Assembly: GCA_031552535.1 (NCBI GenBank) | Contig: JAVBMJ010000022.1 | Location: forward strand, 1-64,000 | Direction: 5' to 3' | From: JAVBMJ01 sp031552535 | Lineage (GTDB): Bacteria > Bacteroidota > Bacteroidia > Bacteroidales > Rikenellaceae | DNA: 64,000 nt | In this document: piece after piece, positions 26,139 through 34,613 of the stretch | Layout of the letters: the number at the start of each line of letters is the position of its first letter | Position numbering within the stretch: the first letter of the stretch is position 1 | Translations under genes and position numbers: made by a program | Notes under the pieces: model-generated | Database searches by the model: none | Seen by the model: the letters and a program-made list of their open reading frames with translations, nothing else | What the model was told of the DNA's origin: nothing

Positions 26139-29100
26139 TTAAAAAGTGATGCTTGCCGAGAAACCCATGCTGCGCAGGCTGGGCTGCATGAAATAGTCCA
26201 TACCCTGGTTGTATGTTCCCGTGCTGGCCGTCGATTCGGGATCGAAAGGGGCTTTACAATAGAACATCAACAGGTTGCGGCCCACCAGCGACACATTGGC
26301 GCTTTGTATCCATTTGCACCATTTGCCGACAGGAAGATTATAGCCAACGGTCACCTCGCCAAGACGGACGTTGGTCATGCTGTATGTGTACATCGAACCC
26401 ACGAAGTTCGTGCCGTTGGCGCCTATGGTCTGGTACCACTGCTGGGCGTCTATTTTGTAGCCGTCGTTTATCACCACACCACCATTGTCGCGGGCGGCGG
26501 CGCTTTTTTGCGAAACGCCGTAGTAGTCGAGCACGGCCTGGGTCGCCGAAACCCCTACGCCACCCACGCGGGCATTGACCAGGAAGCCGAATTGCAATCC
26601 ATTCCAGTCGAAACTGTTGCGCCAACCCAGTGTGTAATCCGGAGCACTGTTGCCTGCGTACATCCAGTTGTTCTTCTCTGTTTCCAGGGCGCCGGTCATC
26701 GAATTTATCCAGATATAGCCGTTGGCGTCGGTGCGCATCGTGTTGACATAAATGTCGCCCATCGATCCGCCGACGGTAAGCATCTGCTTGGCTCCGCCGA
26801 GACTGTAGACGTCGAGTTCGTTGAGCGACACCGTAAGGTCGAGTTCCGCGTTGGTGTATTCAGGAAGGAGACGGTCCACACGGTTGCGGTTGAGCGACCA
26901 TATAAGGTTGGTGTTCCAGTTTACGGGACCCAGGTTTTGTTTGAAACCCGCCGAGAGTTCTATTCCTTTATTCGAGACTTTTCCGCCGTTGACATATATC
27001 GAGGTGTAACCCAGCGTGGAGGAGATGATGGGGTTGAACAACTGGTTCTCGGTATACGACTTATAGACGGTTGCGTTGAACGACAATCGGTTGTCGAAGA
27101 AGTTCATGTTCAGACCCGCCTCCCATGAATGGGTGCGCTCGGGCTTGAGGTCGGTAACCGGGAAGTACGAAGTGGTGGTCAGATTGCCCTGCACAGGCCA
27201 GGTACTGATAGCCTTAAAGCGTTCTGGCGCGTTGCCCACTTCGGCATAGGAGATGCGCAGTTTGGCGTAAGACAAAACCTTGGATTTTACCTTGAACAGG
27301 TCCGACAGGATTGCCGATACGCCCGCCGAAGGGTAAAGTATCGACTGCTGGCCGGTGCCGGCAAGGGCCGACAGCCAGTCGTTACGCAACGTCCCGTCAA
27401 TATAGAGCATGCTCCTGTATCCCAGCGACGCCGTGGCAAACAGCGCGTTGGTGCGGTCGTGATGGTTGTTCTGGGTATAGGTTAGCTTTCCGTCGGTGTC
27501 GATGTTGCCGTAGGTGAACATGTTGGGGATGGTTTTCAATCCGCCTCCGAAAGCGTACTCCTTATATATTACGTCTTTTATGCTCGCGCCCACCGCTGCC
27601 GTCAGATTGTACTCCTTGTCGCTGCCGAAGTATTTGCTGGCGTTCAGCATTATGTCGGCATATGTCTGGCGGGTGTTGTAATCGCGCTTGATGTAGGAGC
27701 CTTTGTTGGAGTTCTCCGACAGCACGGTAAGCGTCGAGGCGTACATCTTCCGCTCCGAAGTGGTGATGTTCTGGTCGAGTTTCACGCGGCCCGAAATACT
27801 CAGCCAATCGTTTATCTTGTATTTTGCCGCCACACTGGCCAGGAAGCGGTCCTTGTCGTTGAGATACATGTTGCGGTTGGTGATCCACCACGGGTTCTGC
27901 ATCGAAAGCCCGTTGTCGGACAGCGGCCAGAACTGGGTTTTGATGTTGCGGCCGGTATTGTAGCGCTCGTAGTACATATATTTGTTGATGTCGTCGCCGC
28001 GCGGGAAGAGGTAGACCGGGACGAGCGGGTTGGCGTATTCGCCCTGGGCGAGCATGTTCTGCTCTCCGGTTTTCGAATATATGAAACTCACATCGAGCGT
28101 CATCTTATCTTTCAGCAGAGTGGAGGTGTTGCGTACGGAGATATTGTAACGGTCCATCTCGTTATTCTGGATTATACCACGGGAGTTGACCACGCCGGCG
28201 GAGATATAGGTCTGGTTTTTCTCGCCTCCCGTAGAAAGGCTCACCGTGTTGGCGATGCTGTAGCCGGTCTGGAAAAAATCAGCCGGATCGTAATTTGTCG
28301 GAGCGCCCATCTTCGAGGCCCAACTGAACCACTCGCCTGTCTCGGAGCCGTAGGTATTCTGGAAGTCGGGTAGCATGAGGGCCGTGTAGAACGTCGTGCT
28401 GTTGGAGTAACTCAGCCGCACCTTGCCGGGCGTACCTTTCCTGGTGTTTATGATAACCACGCCGTTGGCAGCTTCGGAGCCGTAGAGGGCGGCGGCGGCC
28501 GAACCGCTGAGTATCGATATCGACTCGATATCGTCGGGGTTGAAGTTTGCCATGCCGTCACCCGACTGGCCAGCACCGGTGTATTTGTCGTCGGGCTGTC
28601 CTGCCGAGAGGTTGGGCATGGGGATGCCGTCCACGACATAAAGGGCATTGTTGTTGCCGTTGATCGACTTGGTCCCGCGCATCACCACGCGCGATCCGCC
28701 GCCAATACCAGCCGCACTCGTGTTGATCGATACCCCGGCAACCTTACCGGCAAGGCTGCCCATCAGGTTTACGTCTCGCGTTCTGGCCACTTCACCGGCC
28801 GTGATTTGCTGCACGTCATAAGAGAGCGATTTAGACTCGCGGGCAATGCCCAACGCGGTGACAACCACTTCGCCGATTGCCGTAACATCTTCTTTCATCA
28901 CAAAATCGACAGTGCGCGATGCGCCCACCTGTGCCGTTTGGGATACATACCCCACGAAACCGGCCACGAGCGTTTCGCCCGGTTCGGCAACGATGGAATA
29001 ACGTCCGTCGGTCGATGTGACGACCCCGCGGGTCGTTCCGGCCACCACGACCGTAGCCCCGGCGATGGCCGAACCCTTGTCGTCTTTCACGACTCCCGTC

Positions 29101-29231
29101 ACTGCTTTGCCTGACTGTGCGACGACAGTGCCCAGCTGCAGCAGACAGACGAAAACAACCAGCAGGTGGCGAAGGCGTGCAGCCCTGGCAGCTAAGGTCG
29201 TTTCCGGGTAGAGTAGTTTCTTTTTCATCAA
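26139..29231 (-). CDS. SusC/RagA-family TonB-dependent glycan transporter
   Basis: 1030 residues. Signal peptide to about residue 39 (V-V-A-Q), a CarboxypepD_reg-like domain (G-V-V-K-D-D-K-G-S-A-I-A-G-A-T), a TonB box-like V-V-V-T-A-L-G, a plug with A-L-Y-V-V-D-G-I-P and A-L-Y-G-S-E-A-A-N-G-V-V, and a 22-strand barrel ending S-A-S-I-T-F. It imports oligosaccharides with its SusD partner. It is the first gene of the leftward operon, with its own consensus promoter. Confidence 0.96.
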   Translation of the reverse strand: MMKKKLLYPETTLAARAARLRHLLVVFVCLLQLGTVVAQSGKAVTGVVKDDKGSAIAGATVVVAGTTRGVVTSTDGRYSIVAEPGETLVAGFVGYVSQTAQVGASRTVDFVMKEDVTAIGEVVVTALGIARESKSLSYDVQQITAGEVARTRDVNLMGSLAGKVAGVSINTSAAGIGGGSRVVMRGTKSINGNNNALYVVDGIPMPNLSAGQPDDKYTGAGQSGDGMANFNPDDIESISILSGSAAAALYGSEAANGVVIINTRKGTPGKVRLSYSNSTTFYTALMLPDFQNTYGSETGEWFSWASKMGAPTNYDPADFFQTGYSIANTVSLSTGGEKNQTYISAGVVNSRGIIQNNEMDRYNISVRNTSTLLKDKMTLDVSFIYSKTGEQNMLAQGEYANPLVPVYLFPRGDDINKYMYYERYNTGRNIKTQFWPLSDNGLSMQNPWWITNRNMYLNDKDRFLASVAAKYKINDWLSISGRVKLDQNITTSERKMYASTLTVLSENSNKGSYIKRDYNTRQTYADIMLNASKYFGSDKEYNLTAAVGASIKDVIYKEYAFGGGLKTIPNMFTYGNIDTDGKLTYTQNNHHDRTNALFATASLGYRSMLYIDGTLRNDWLSALAGTGQQSILYPSAGVSAILSDLFKVKSKVLSYAKLRISYAEVGNAPERFKAISTWPVQGNLTTTSYFPVTDLKPERTHSWEAGLNMNFFDNRLSFNATVYKSYTENQLFNPIISSTLGYTSIYVNGGKVSNKGIELSAGFKQNLGPVNWNTNLIWSLNRNRVDRLLPEYTNAELDLTVSLNELDVYSLGGAKQMLTVGGSMGDIYVNTMRTDANGYIWINSMTGALETEKNNWMYAGNSAPDYTLGWRNSFDWNGLQFGFLVNARVGGVGVSATQAVLDYYGVSQKSAAARDNGGVVINDGYKIDAQQWYQTIGANGTNFVGSMYTYSMTNVRLGEVTVGYNLPVGKWCKWIQSANVSLVGRNLLMFYCKAPFDPESTASTGTYNQGMDYFMQPSLRSMGFSASITF

Positions 29232-29382
29232 GTCTTTGTTTTTAGTTAGTATATGTAGTTTTAGTTAGGTGTATGCGATTCCGGTCACAGTGTTTGGCTG
29301 CGGTGTCCGGAGCCTTTGGTATGGTGGGGCGGATCGCCCGGTTTGTGGTGCGGTTGTGTGCTGCCCTGCAGCCTATTGCAAA

Positions 29383-29418
29383 TTAATCGTTCGCAAATTT
29401 ATATAAATAAAACGATTT
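29383..29418. promoter_or_regulatory. Candidate operator over the susC promoter
   Basis: Inverted half-sites TTAATCGTT (29383-29391) and AACGATT (29411-29417) bracket the susC -7 element. A regulator bound here would block the promoter, and the divergent LacI protein is the natural candidate. LacI operators are usually contiguous, so this wide spacing makes the call tentative. Confidence 0.35.
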
Positions 29419-29424
29419 AACAAA
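29394..29424 (-). promoter_or_regulatory. Promoter of the susC operon
   Basis: On the minus strand TTTG (29424-29421), 19 nt spacer, TAAATTTG (29401-29394): an exact Bacteroidetes promoter. The transcript would have a 5' leader of about 155 nt before the susC start. Confidence 0.75.
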
Positions 29425-29799
29425 TTTCGACTCATTTTTCTGTAAAAAATATTTTAAATCGGTATTCCCCCGTTGAATGGAAGCGTAGGGCGGAGTAGCA
29501 TTTCTATTACCTTCAAATTAAATAATGTTAATATACTTATTATAAATACTTTATACACCAAGCAAGTACTGTTGTGGTTGTCGGGCAGTTGTCTGGATGA
29601 TGCTTGTATGGCCGGTAAAATTTCGATATCACATCCATATCGTTTTAGCTATTTTATTGGTGCTTGCATTGGTTAAATACAGGGTACGGCGATGTTCATT
29701 CCCGTGACGTGAATCATATTATGCATATTAACAATAACATGCATGGCTATTCTGCATAGGGTGGGAAAAATGATTTGTTTAAAATATTGTTTAAATTTA
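29425..29799. other. Central part of the susC-lacI divergent region
   Basis: About 375 AT-rich nt without a gene. It holds an imperfect 24-bp palindrome at 29721-29744 (ATGCATATTA, 4 nt, TAACATGCAT), a second operator candidate between the two divergent promoters. I see nothing else. Confidence 0.45.
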
Positions 29800-29830
29800 T
29801 TTGATTGCTAAAATGTTTTAATTATCTTTG
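29800..29830 (+). promoter_or_regulatory. Promoter of the lacI-type regulator operon
   Basis: TTTG (29800-29803), 19-nt spacer, TATCTTTG (29823-29830), about 45 nt before the regulator ATG. This is an exact fit to the Bacteroidetes consensus. Confidence 0.75.
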
Positions 29831-29874
29831 CGTGAAAATACGGAGTATCGACCTCCCGCATATACCAGGCAGCC

Positions 29875-30879
29875 ATGTCAAAAAAAGTAACGATCCGCGA
29901 TATCGCCGACAAGGCCGGCGTTTCGGTAGCTACGGTCTCTTTTGTGATGAACAACCAGGCGAGCAGCGGTTCGGAGAGGTACCGCGTGAGCCCCAAGACC
30001 ACGGAGCGTATCCTGCAAATCGCCGCAGAGATGAACTACAGGCCCAACAGTGCAGCTAAATCGCTACGTAGCGGCCGTACGAATACCATAGGGGTGGTGG
30101 TGTCGGATATATCGAATAAATTTTTCGCCGATATAGCCCGTTGCATAGAAGACGTGGCGTACCAATCCAACTACACCGTCTTTTTCGGAAGCACCGACGA
30201 GAGCCCCGAAAAGCTGCAGCATGTGATAGACGGCTTTATCGACCGCGGGATAGACGGGCTGATAGTCGTGCCATGCGAAAATTCCAAAGGTACGATCCGC
30301 AAGGTGCTTGACGCGGGAATTCCCCTGGTGATGCTCGACCGCGGGGTCGATGGAGTGGAGGCGGATTGTGTGACGCTCAATAACCGGCGCGCGGCAGCCA
30401 TGGCGGCCCAGCACCTTATCGACCGCGGCGCCCGCAAGGTGGAGATGGTGAATTACACGATGAACCTGCAAAACCTGCGCGACCGCGAGGCCGGTTACGC
30501 GGGAGTGATGGCTGAACTCGGGATGGGCGAGTCGGCCAAAGTGCACCGGGTCAGGTTCCGGAACATTCCCGGGCAGATGCCAAGAGTGGTCGAGGACATG
30601 CTTTCGCGCGGGGTTGACGGGATTATCTTTACCACAAACAAGCTGCTTCGTGCCGGGGTGCATTGTCTTTATGATATCGATCCTGTCTCGCTTGGAGGGG
30701 TACGGGTCGTGGGGTTTGGCGAATCTGATTTCTTCGGCATGTGCAGCCTTCCCGTTTCGTATGTCAAGCAGCCTGTGGAGTTGCTGGGGAGCGAGGCTGT
30801 ACGGTTGCTGCTGGACAATATAAACAACCGCAAGCAGCAGTTCGTGTCGGTCGTGCTCAACCCCATCCTGACCGAATAA
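29875..30879 (+). CDS. LacI-family transcriptional regulator
   Basis: 334 residues. The LacI helix-turn-helix is at the N-terminus (T-I-R-D-I-A-D-K-A-G-V-S-V-A-T-V-S), with the hinge helix near residue 50-60 (N-S-A-A-K-S-L-R-S-G-R), followed by a periplasmic-binding-protein-like sugar domain (I-G-V-V-V-S-D-I-S-N-K-F-F). It is transcribed divergently from susC and heads an operon of sugar-acid genes, so it probably controls both in response to a locus product. LacI control is less usual than HTCS or SusR control for SusCD loci. Confidence 0.93.
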   Translation: MSKKVTIRDIADKAGVSVATVSFVMNNQASSGSERYRVSPKTTERILQIAAEMNYRPNSAAKSLRSGRTNTIGVVVSDISNKFFADIARCIEDVAYQSNYTVFFGSTDESPEKLQHVIDGFIDRGIDGLIVVPCENSKGTIRKVLDAGIPLVMLDRGVDGVEADCVTLNNRRAAAMAAQHLIDRGARKVEMVNYTMNLQNLRDREAGYAGVMAELGMGESAKVHRVRFRNIPGQMPRVVEDMLSRGVDGIIFTTNKLLRAGVHCLYDIDPVSLGGVRVVGFGESDFFGMCSLPVSYVKQPVELLGSEAVRLLLDNINNRKQQFVSVVLNPILTE

Positions 30880-30961
30880 GGCAGGCGATTGCAGGGAATT
30901 GGGTACTGTCCGGTTTCATACAGACTATAAACATGTCCTAAATAACAATATTGAGGTAAAT

Positions 30962-31945
30962 ATGGGAAAGTTGCAGGGGATAGTCCCCCCTATGATAACG
31001 CCCCTTGCGGCGGATAATGTTCTCGACACCGAAGGCGTAGGAAGACTCGTGGAGCACCTTATCGGAGGTGGTGTGCATGGGATATTCCTGCTCGGCACGA
31101 CCGGTGAAGCGCAAAGCCTCTCTTATGAGTGCCGCTACGAAATGGTGGAGCTGTGTTGCCGGTTGATCGCCGGGCGTGTTCCCGTGCTGGTGGGGATCAC
31201 CGACACCTCGATGGATGAGAGCCTGAAACTGGCGGTTCATGCGCGGAATTGCGGTGCGGCGGCCGTTGTGGCGGCTGCGCCTTACTATTTCGCCCCTTCA
31301 CAGCAGGAGATGATAGAGTATTTCACGGCCTTGGCCGATGGGCTATGCCTGCCCCTGTATCTTTATAATATGCCGTCGCACGTGAAGGTGTTCCTGGAGC
31401 CCGCCACCGTATGTGCGCTGTCGAAACATCCCAATATCATAGGGTTGAAGGATAGTTCGGCCAACATGACCTATTTCCAGACCCTGGTCCACATGTTACG
31501 GGGCAACTCCGGTTTCGCGCTTTTCGTGGGACCGGAAGAGTTGACGGGGGAGTCGGTGCTGATGGGTGCCGACGGCGGGGTCAACGGCGGGGCGAATATG
31601 TTCCCGGAGTTGTATGTCGGCATGTGGCAGGCCGCCAGGCGCGGCGATATGCCGGAGGTGGCCCGCCTGCAACAGCGCATTATGGCTATTTCGACAGCTA
31701 TTTACACCGTAGGGCGCTACGAATCGAGTTACCTAAAGGGAGTGAAATGCGCCTTATCGCTTATGGGCATTTGTGACGACCATCTGTCGTTCCCGTACCG
31801 CAAGTTCCGCGATGCGGAGCGGGAACGTGTGCGCCGGGCGCTCGAAATTTTGGGGGAGTACGCTTCGATCAACATTGCCGAAGAGAATCTCGCCGGTGAT
31901 TCTGTTGCGGCATTTGCAATGACTACGGGCCTGGCGGCGGTTTAG
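30962..31945 (+). CDS. DapA/NanA-family aldolase (candidate sialic acid lyase)
   Basis: 327 residues from M-G-K-L-Q-G-I-V-P-P-M-I-T-P; an upstream open extension has no family homology, and this ATG follows an AT-rich leader. It is a class I aldolase TIM barrel with G-T-T-G-E, catalytic Tyr in Y-N-M-P, and Schiff-base Lys in I-I-G-L-K-D-S-S. Family members split N-acetylneuraminate or other 2-keto-3-deoxy acids, or make dihydrodipicolinate. The location between a sugar regulator and a symporter favours a catabolic lyase, but the substrate remains inferred. Confidence 0.8.
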   Translation: MGKLQGIVPPMITPLAADNVLDTEGVGRLVEHLIGGGVHGIFLLGTTGEAQSLSYECRYEMVELCCRLIAGRVPVLVGITDTSMDESLKLAVHARNCGAAAVVAAAPYYFAPSQQEMIEYFTALADGLCLPLYLYNMPSHVKVFLEPATVCALSKHPNIIGLKDSSANMTYFQTLVHMLRGNSGFALFVGPEELTGESVLMGADGGVNGGANMFPELYVGMWQAARRGDMPEVARLQQRIMAISTAIYTVGRYESSYLKGVKCALSLMGICDDHLSFPYRKFRDAERERVRRALEILGEYASINIAEENLAGDSVAAFAMTTGLAAV

Positions 31946-31994
31946 GCCGGGATGCATTATCTCAGATAAACGAGCCTTTAAAAACAGGAATGCC

Positions 31995-33473
31995 GTGGAT
32001 ATAACCGTTTGGGATTACATAGTGTTTTTCGCCTTCACGCTGGGGTCGGTGTTGTTCGGGTGCAGTTTCTATTTCCGTAGCCGCCGGGGGGCCTCGTCGT
32101 TCACCGCGGCCGAGGGATCGTTACCCACATGGGCGGTGGCGATGTCGATCTTTGCCACTTTTGTGAGCAGCATCAGTTTCCTGGGGCTGCCCGGCGACGC
32201 CTACCGGGGCAACTTCAACCCTTTTGTCTTCAGTCTTTCGATCCCGGTGGCTGTGTGGTTGGCGGCAAAGGTGTTCGTGCCTCTTTACAGGGGGATGAAC
32301 AGCGTGTCGGCCTATGCCTACCTCGAAACCAAATTCGGCTACTGGGCCCGCGGGTACGTAGCGGCGTGTTACCTTCTAACGCAGTTGGCGCGTACGGGAT
32401 CGATACTATTGCTGCTGGCTCTGCCCGTAAGCCGCATGTTCGGATGGGACATACAAACGATCATCGTGTGGACAGGAGTACTGACGCTCCTCTACACGAT
32501 GCTGGGAGGTATCGCCGCAGTGGTGTGGACCGATGCCATCCAGGGGATTGTCCTGATCGTTGGGGCGTTGGCATGTGCTGCGATACTTACCTTCTCGATG
32601 CCCGAAGGCCCGGCGCAACTCTTTGAAACATGCTCTGCGGCGGGTAAATTCTCGCTGGGCAGCTTCGGCCTGTCGCTTTCGGAACCGACTTTCTGGGTGG
32701 TATTGATTTACGGACTTTTCGTCAACCTCCAGAATTACGGTATAGACCAAAATTACGTGCAGCGTTACATGACGGCCCGCTCAACGCGCGAGGCTGTGCG
32801 TTCCACGATCTGGGGAGGGCTGTTATACATCCCCGTGTCGCTGGTGTTTGTATACATAGGTGCGGCTCTTTACGCATATTATACAGCCCGGCCCGGCCTG
32901 CTCCCTCCGGGGACTCCACCCGACCAGGTTTTCCCTCACTTCATAATCACGGGCTTGCCCACGGGAGTGACTGGACTCGTCATAGCATCTATATTCGCTG
33001 CGGGAATGAGCACCGTCTCGACCAGTATCAATTCGTCTGCCACGGTGGTGCTGACGGATTTCGTCTCCCGCCTTTCTAAAAACGTGATGAGCGAACGCGG
33101 CAAGATGCGTACCCTGTATCTGACGTCGTTGTCTGTGGGTGCGGCCGGCGTTGGGATGGCGTTGCTGATGATGCGTGTGCAAGGGGTGCTCGATGCGTGG
33201 TGGAAACTTTCTTCGGTTTTCAGCGGCGGGATGCTCGGCTTATTTTTGCTGGGACTGACGTTCCATCGCACCCGCCGTCCGCATATCGTTGCGGCGGTCT
33301 TGTGCGGAGTGTTGACCATAGCCTGGATGAGCCTCAGCCCTCTGGTAAACGAAGGGTCGCCGTTCTGGTGTTTCCACAGCCCGTTACACACCTACCTGAC
33401 GATAGTGGCCGGCACGACGGTCATATTCGTGGCAGGGGCCACACTGACGTTATTATTTAAGAACAGGAGATGA
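31995..33473 (+). CDS. Sodium:solute symporter (SSS family)
   Basis: 492 residues with about 13 hydrophobic spans, starting at GTG (31995; the nearby ATG is out of frame). Typical SSS features: F-A-T-F-V-S-S-I-S-F-L-G-L-P-G near span 2, G-G-I-A-A-V-V-W-T-D-A-I-Q-G, and N-Y-G-I-D-Q-N-Y-V-Q-R-Y. Sialic acid transporters of the SiaT type belong here, as do sugar and carboxylate symporters. It sits after a DapA-type lyase and overlaps the next gene by ATGA, so it probably imports the lyase substrate across the inner membrane. Confidence 0.85.
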   Translation: MDITVWDYIVFFAFTLGSVLFGCSFYFRSRRGASSFTAAEGSLPTWAVAMSIFATFVSSISFLGLPGDAYRGNFNPFVFSLSIPVAVWLAAKVFVPLYRGMNSVSAYAYLETKFGYWARGYVAACYLLTQLARTGSILLLLALPVSRMFGWDIQTIIVWTGVLTLLYTMLGGIAAVVWTDAIQGIVLIVGALACAAILTFSMPEGPAQLFETCSAAGKFSLGSFGLSLSEPTFWVVLIYGLFVNLQNYGIDQNYVQRYMTARSTREAVRSTIWGGLLYIPVSLVFVYIGAALYAYYTARPGLLPPGTPPDQVFPHFIITGLPTGVTGLVIASIFAAGMSTVSTSINSSATVVLTDFVSRLSKNVMSERGKMRTLYLTSLSVGAAGVGMALLMMRVQGVLDAWWKLSSVFSGGMLGLFLLGLTFHRTRRPHIVAAVLCGVLTIAWMSLSPLVNEGSPFWCFHSPLHTYLTIVAGTTVIFVAGATLTLLFKNRR

Positions 33474-34540
33474 CAGCGGTGTTACACAGGTTCATAGCAA
33501 TGGGAATGGTGCTGGCGACGGCATTCACGGTTCTGCGGGCACAATCCGTATCGCCGGTGCGCTTCGACGACACGGCATGGAATTTCGGACGCATATCCGA
33601 AGACGGGGGCAAAGTAAAGAACACCTACACATTCACCAACGTTTCACCGGCGCCCGTAGTGGTCGACGAGGTGGTGACCACGTGTGGTTGCGCAGTCGCT
33701 TCATTCAGCCGTGAACCGGTGATGCCCGGGCGCAAAGGCTCCATAACGGTCACCTTCGATCCGCGGGGCCTGACCTCGTCGGTCAACAAGACCATCAAAG
33801 TGAGCTACAACGGGGGCAGCAGCATGTCGACGCTGTCGCTTCGCGGGCAAATCGACCTGGTCGAGAGCGTCGACCTGGATTATCCATACGCGTTGGCGGG
33901 AGGGTTGTACACCTCTCATGCCACTCTTTTTTGCGGCCGCAAACAGCACCGCACGATTGACACGCTACACCTGAGAATATTCAACAATACCACCCGGGCG
34001 ATAGAACCCTGTCATTCGATAGAGGGCAGGAGCGGCTGCGTGAAGGCGGTAATGCCGAAGATAGTGCCCCCGAAAAGATCGGCCGGGGTAGTAGTTGTCG
34101 TCTCTCCGCCGCCGGGTTACTACGGTCATTTCAACGACCTGCTATACATTACAGTCGGCGGGGCAAAAGGCTCGCCGGTACGTCTTACTGGAATAGCGAC
34201 CGAATTTTTCCGGCCTGACGACAAGTCTCCCAGGCCGGCAGGTTTCATCGCGACACCAAACGTAGACCTGGGACAACAGGTTGCGGCAGGGGTCTACAAA
34301 AAGACTGTTACGCTTCTCAACAAAGGCAGCGCGCCACTCATAGTGCGCAAAATCGAAAACTCTCCACATATGGTCTGGAGCGCAAATCCCCTGCCCGCCA
34401 TCGGTGGGAAGGGACAGTTGTCGGTAGAGTTGACGATAACGCTGACGGGCGGGGAGCCTGTCGACGAAAAACTATACATAATAACCAACGATCCCGTGAA
34501 TCCCATGTTGTCGATCAGCCTTACGGCCAACAACAGGTGA
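33470..34540 (+). CDS. DUF1573-domain periplasmic protein
   Basis: 356 residues with a signal peptide (to about A24) and a DUF1573 Ig-like domain at about 30-130, including the hallmark T-T-C-G-C and F-N-V/F-T-N-V-S. A second Ig-like part follows at about 240-355. Proteins of this kind are frequent in Bacteroidetes but have no assigned role. It is translationally coupled to the symporter (ATGA overlap), which suggests an accessory role in the same pathway. Confidence 0.75.
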   Translation: MTAVLHRFIAMGMVLATAFTVLRAQSVSPVRFDDTAWNFGRISEDGGKVKNTYTFTNVSPAPVVVDEVVTTCGCAVASFSREPVMPGRKGSITVTFDPRGLTSSVNKTIKVSYNGGSSMSTLSLRGQIDLVESVDLDYPYALAGGLYTSHATLFCGRKQHRTIDTLHLRIFNNTTRAIEPCHSIEGRSGCVKAVMPKIVPPKRSAGVVVVVSPPPGYYGHFNDLLYITVGGAKGSPVRLTGIATEFFRPDDKSPRPAGFIATPNVDLGQQVAAGVYKKTVTLLNKGSAPLIVRKIENSPHMVWSANPLPAIGGKGQLSVELTITLTGGEPVDEKLYIITNDPVNPMLSISLTANNR

Positions 34541-34613
34541 CGGCCTGTATGACCCATATGGGATAGGGCTCTGGACAGTCATACAATTCCATAATAATTA
34601 TGATTTTTCAACC

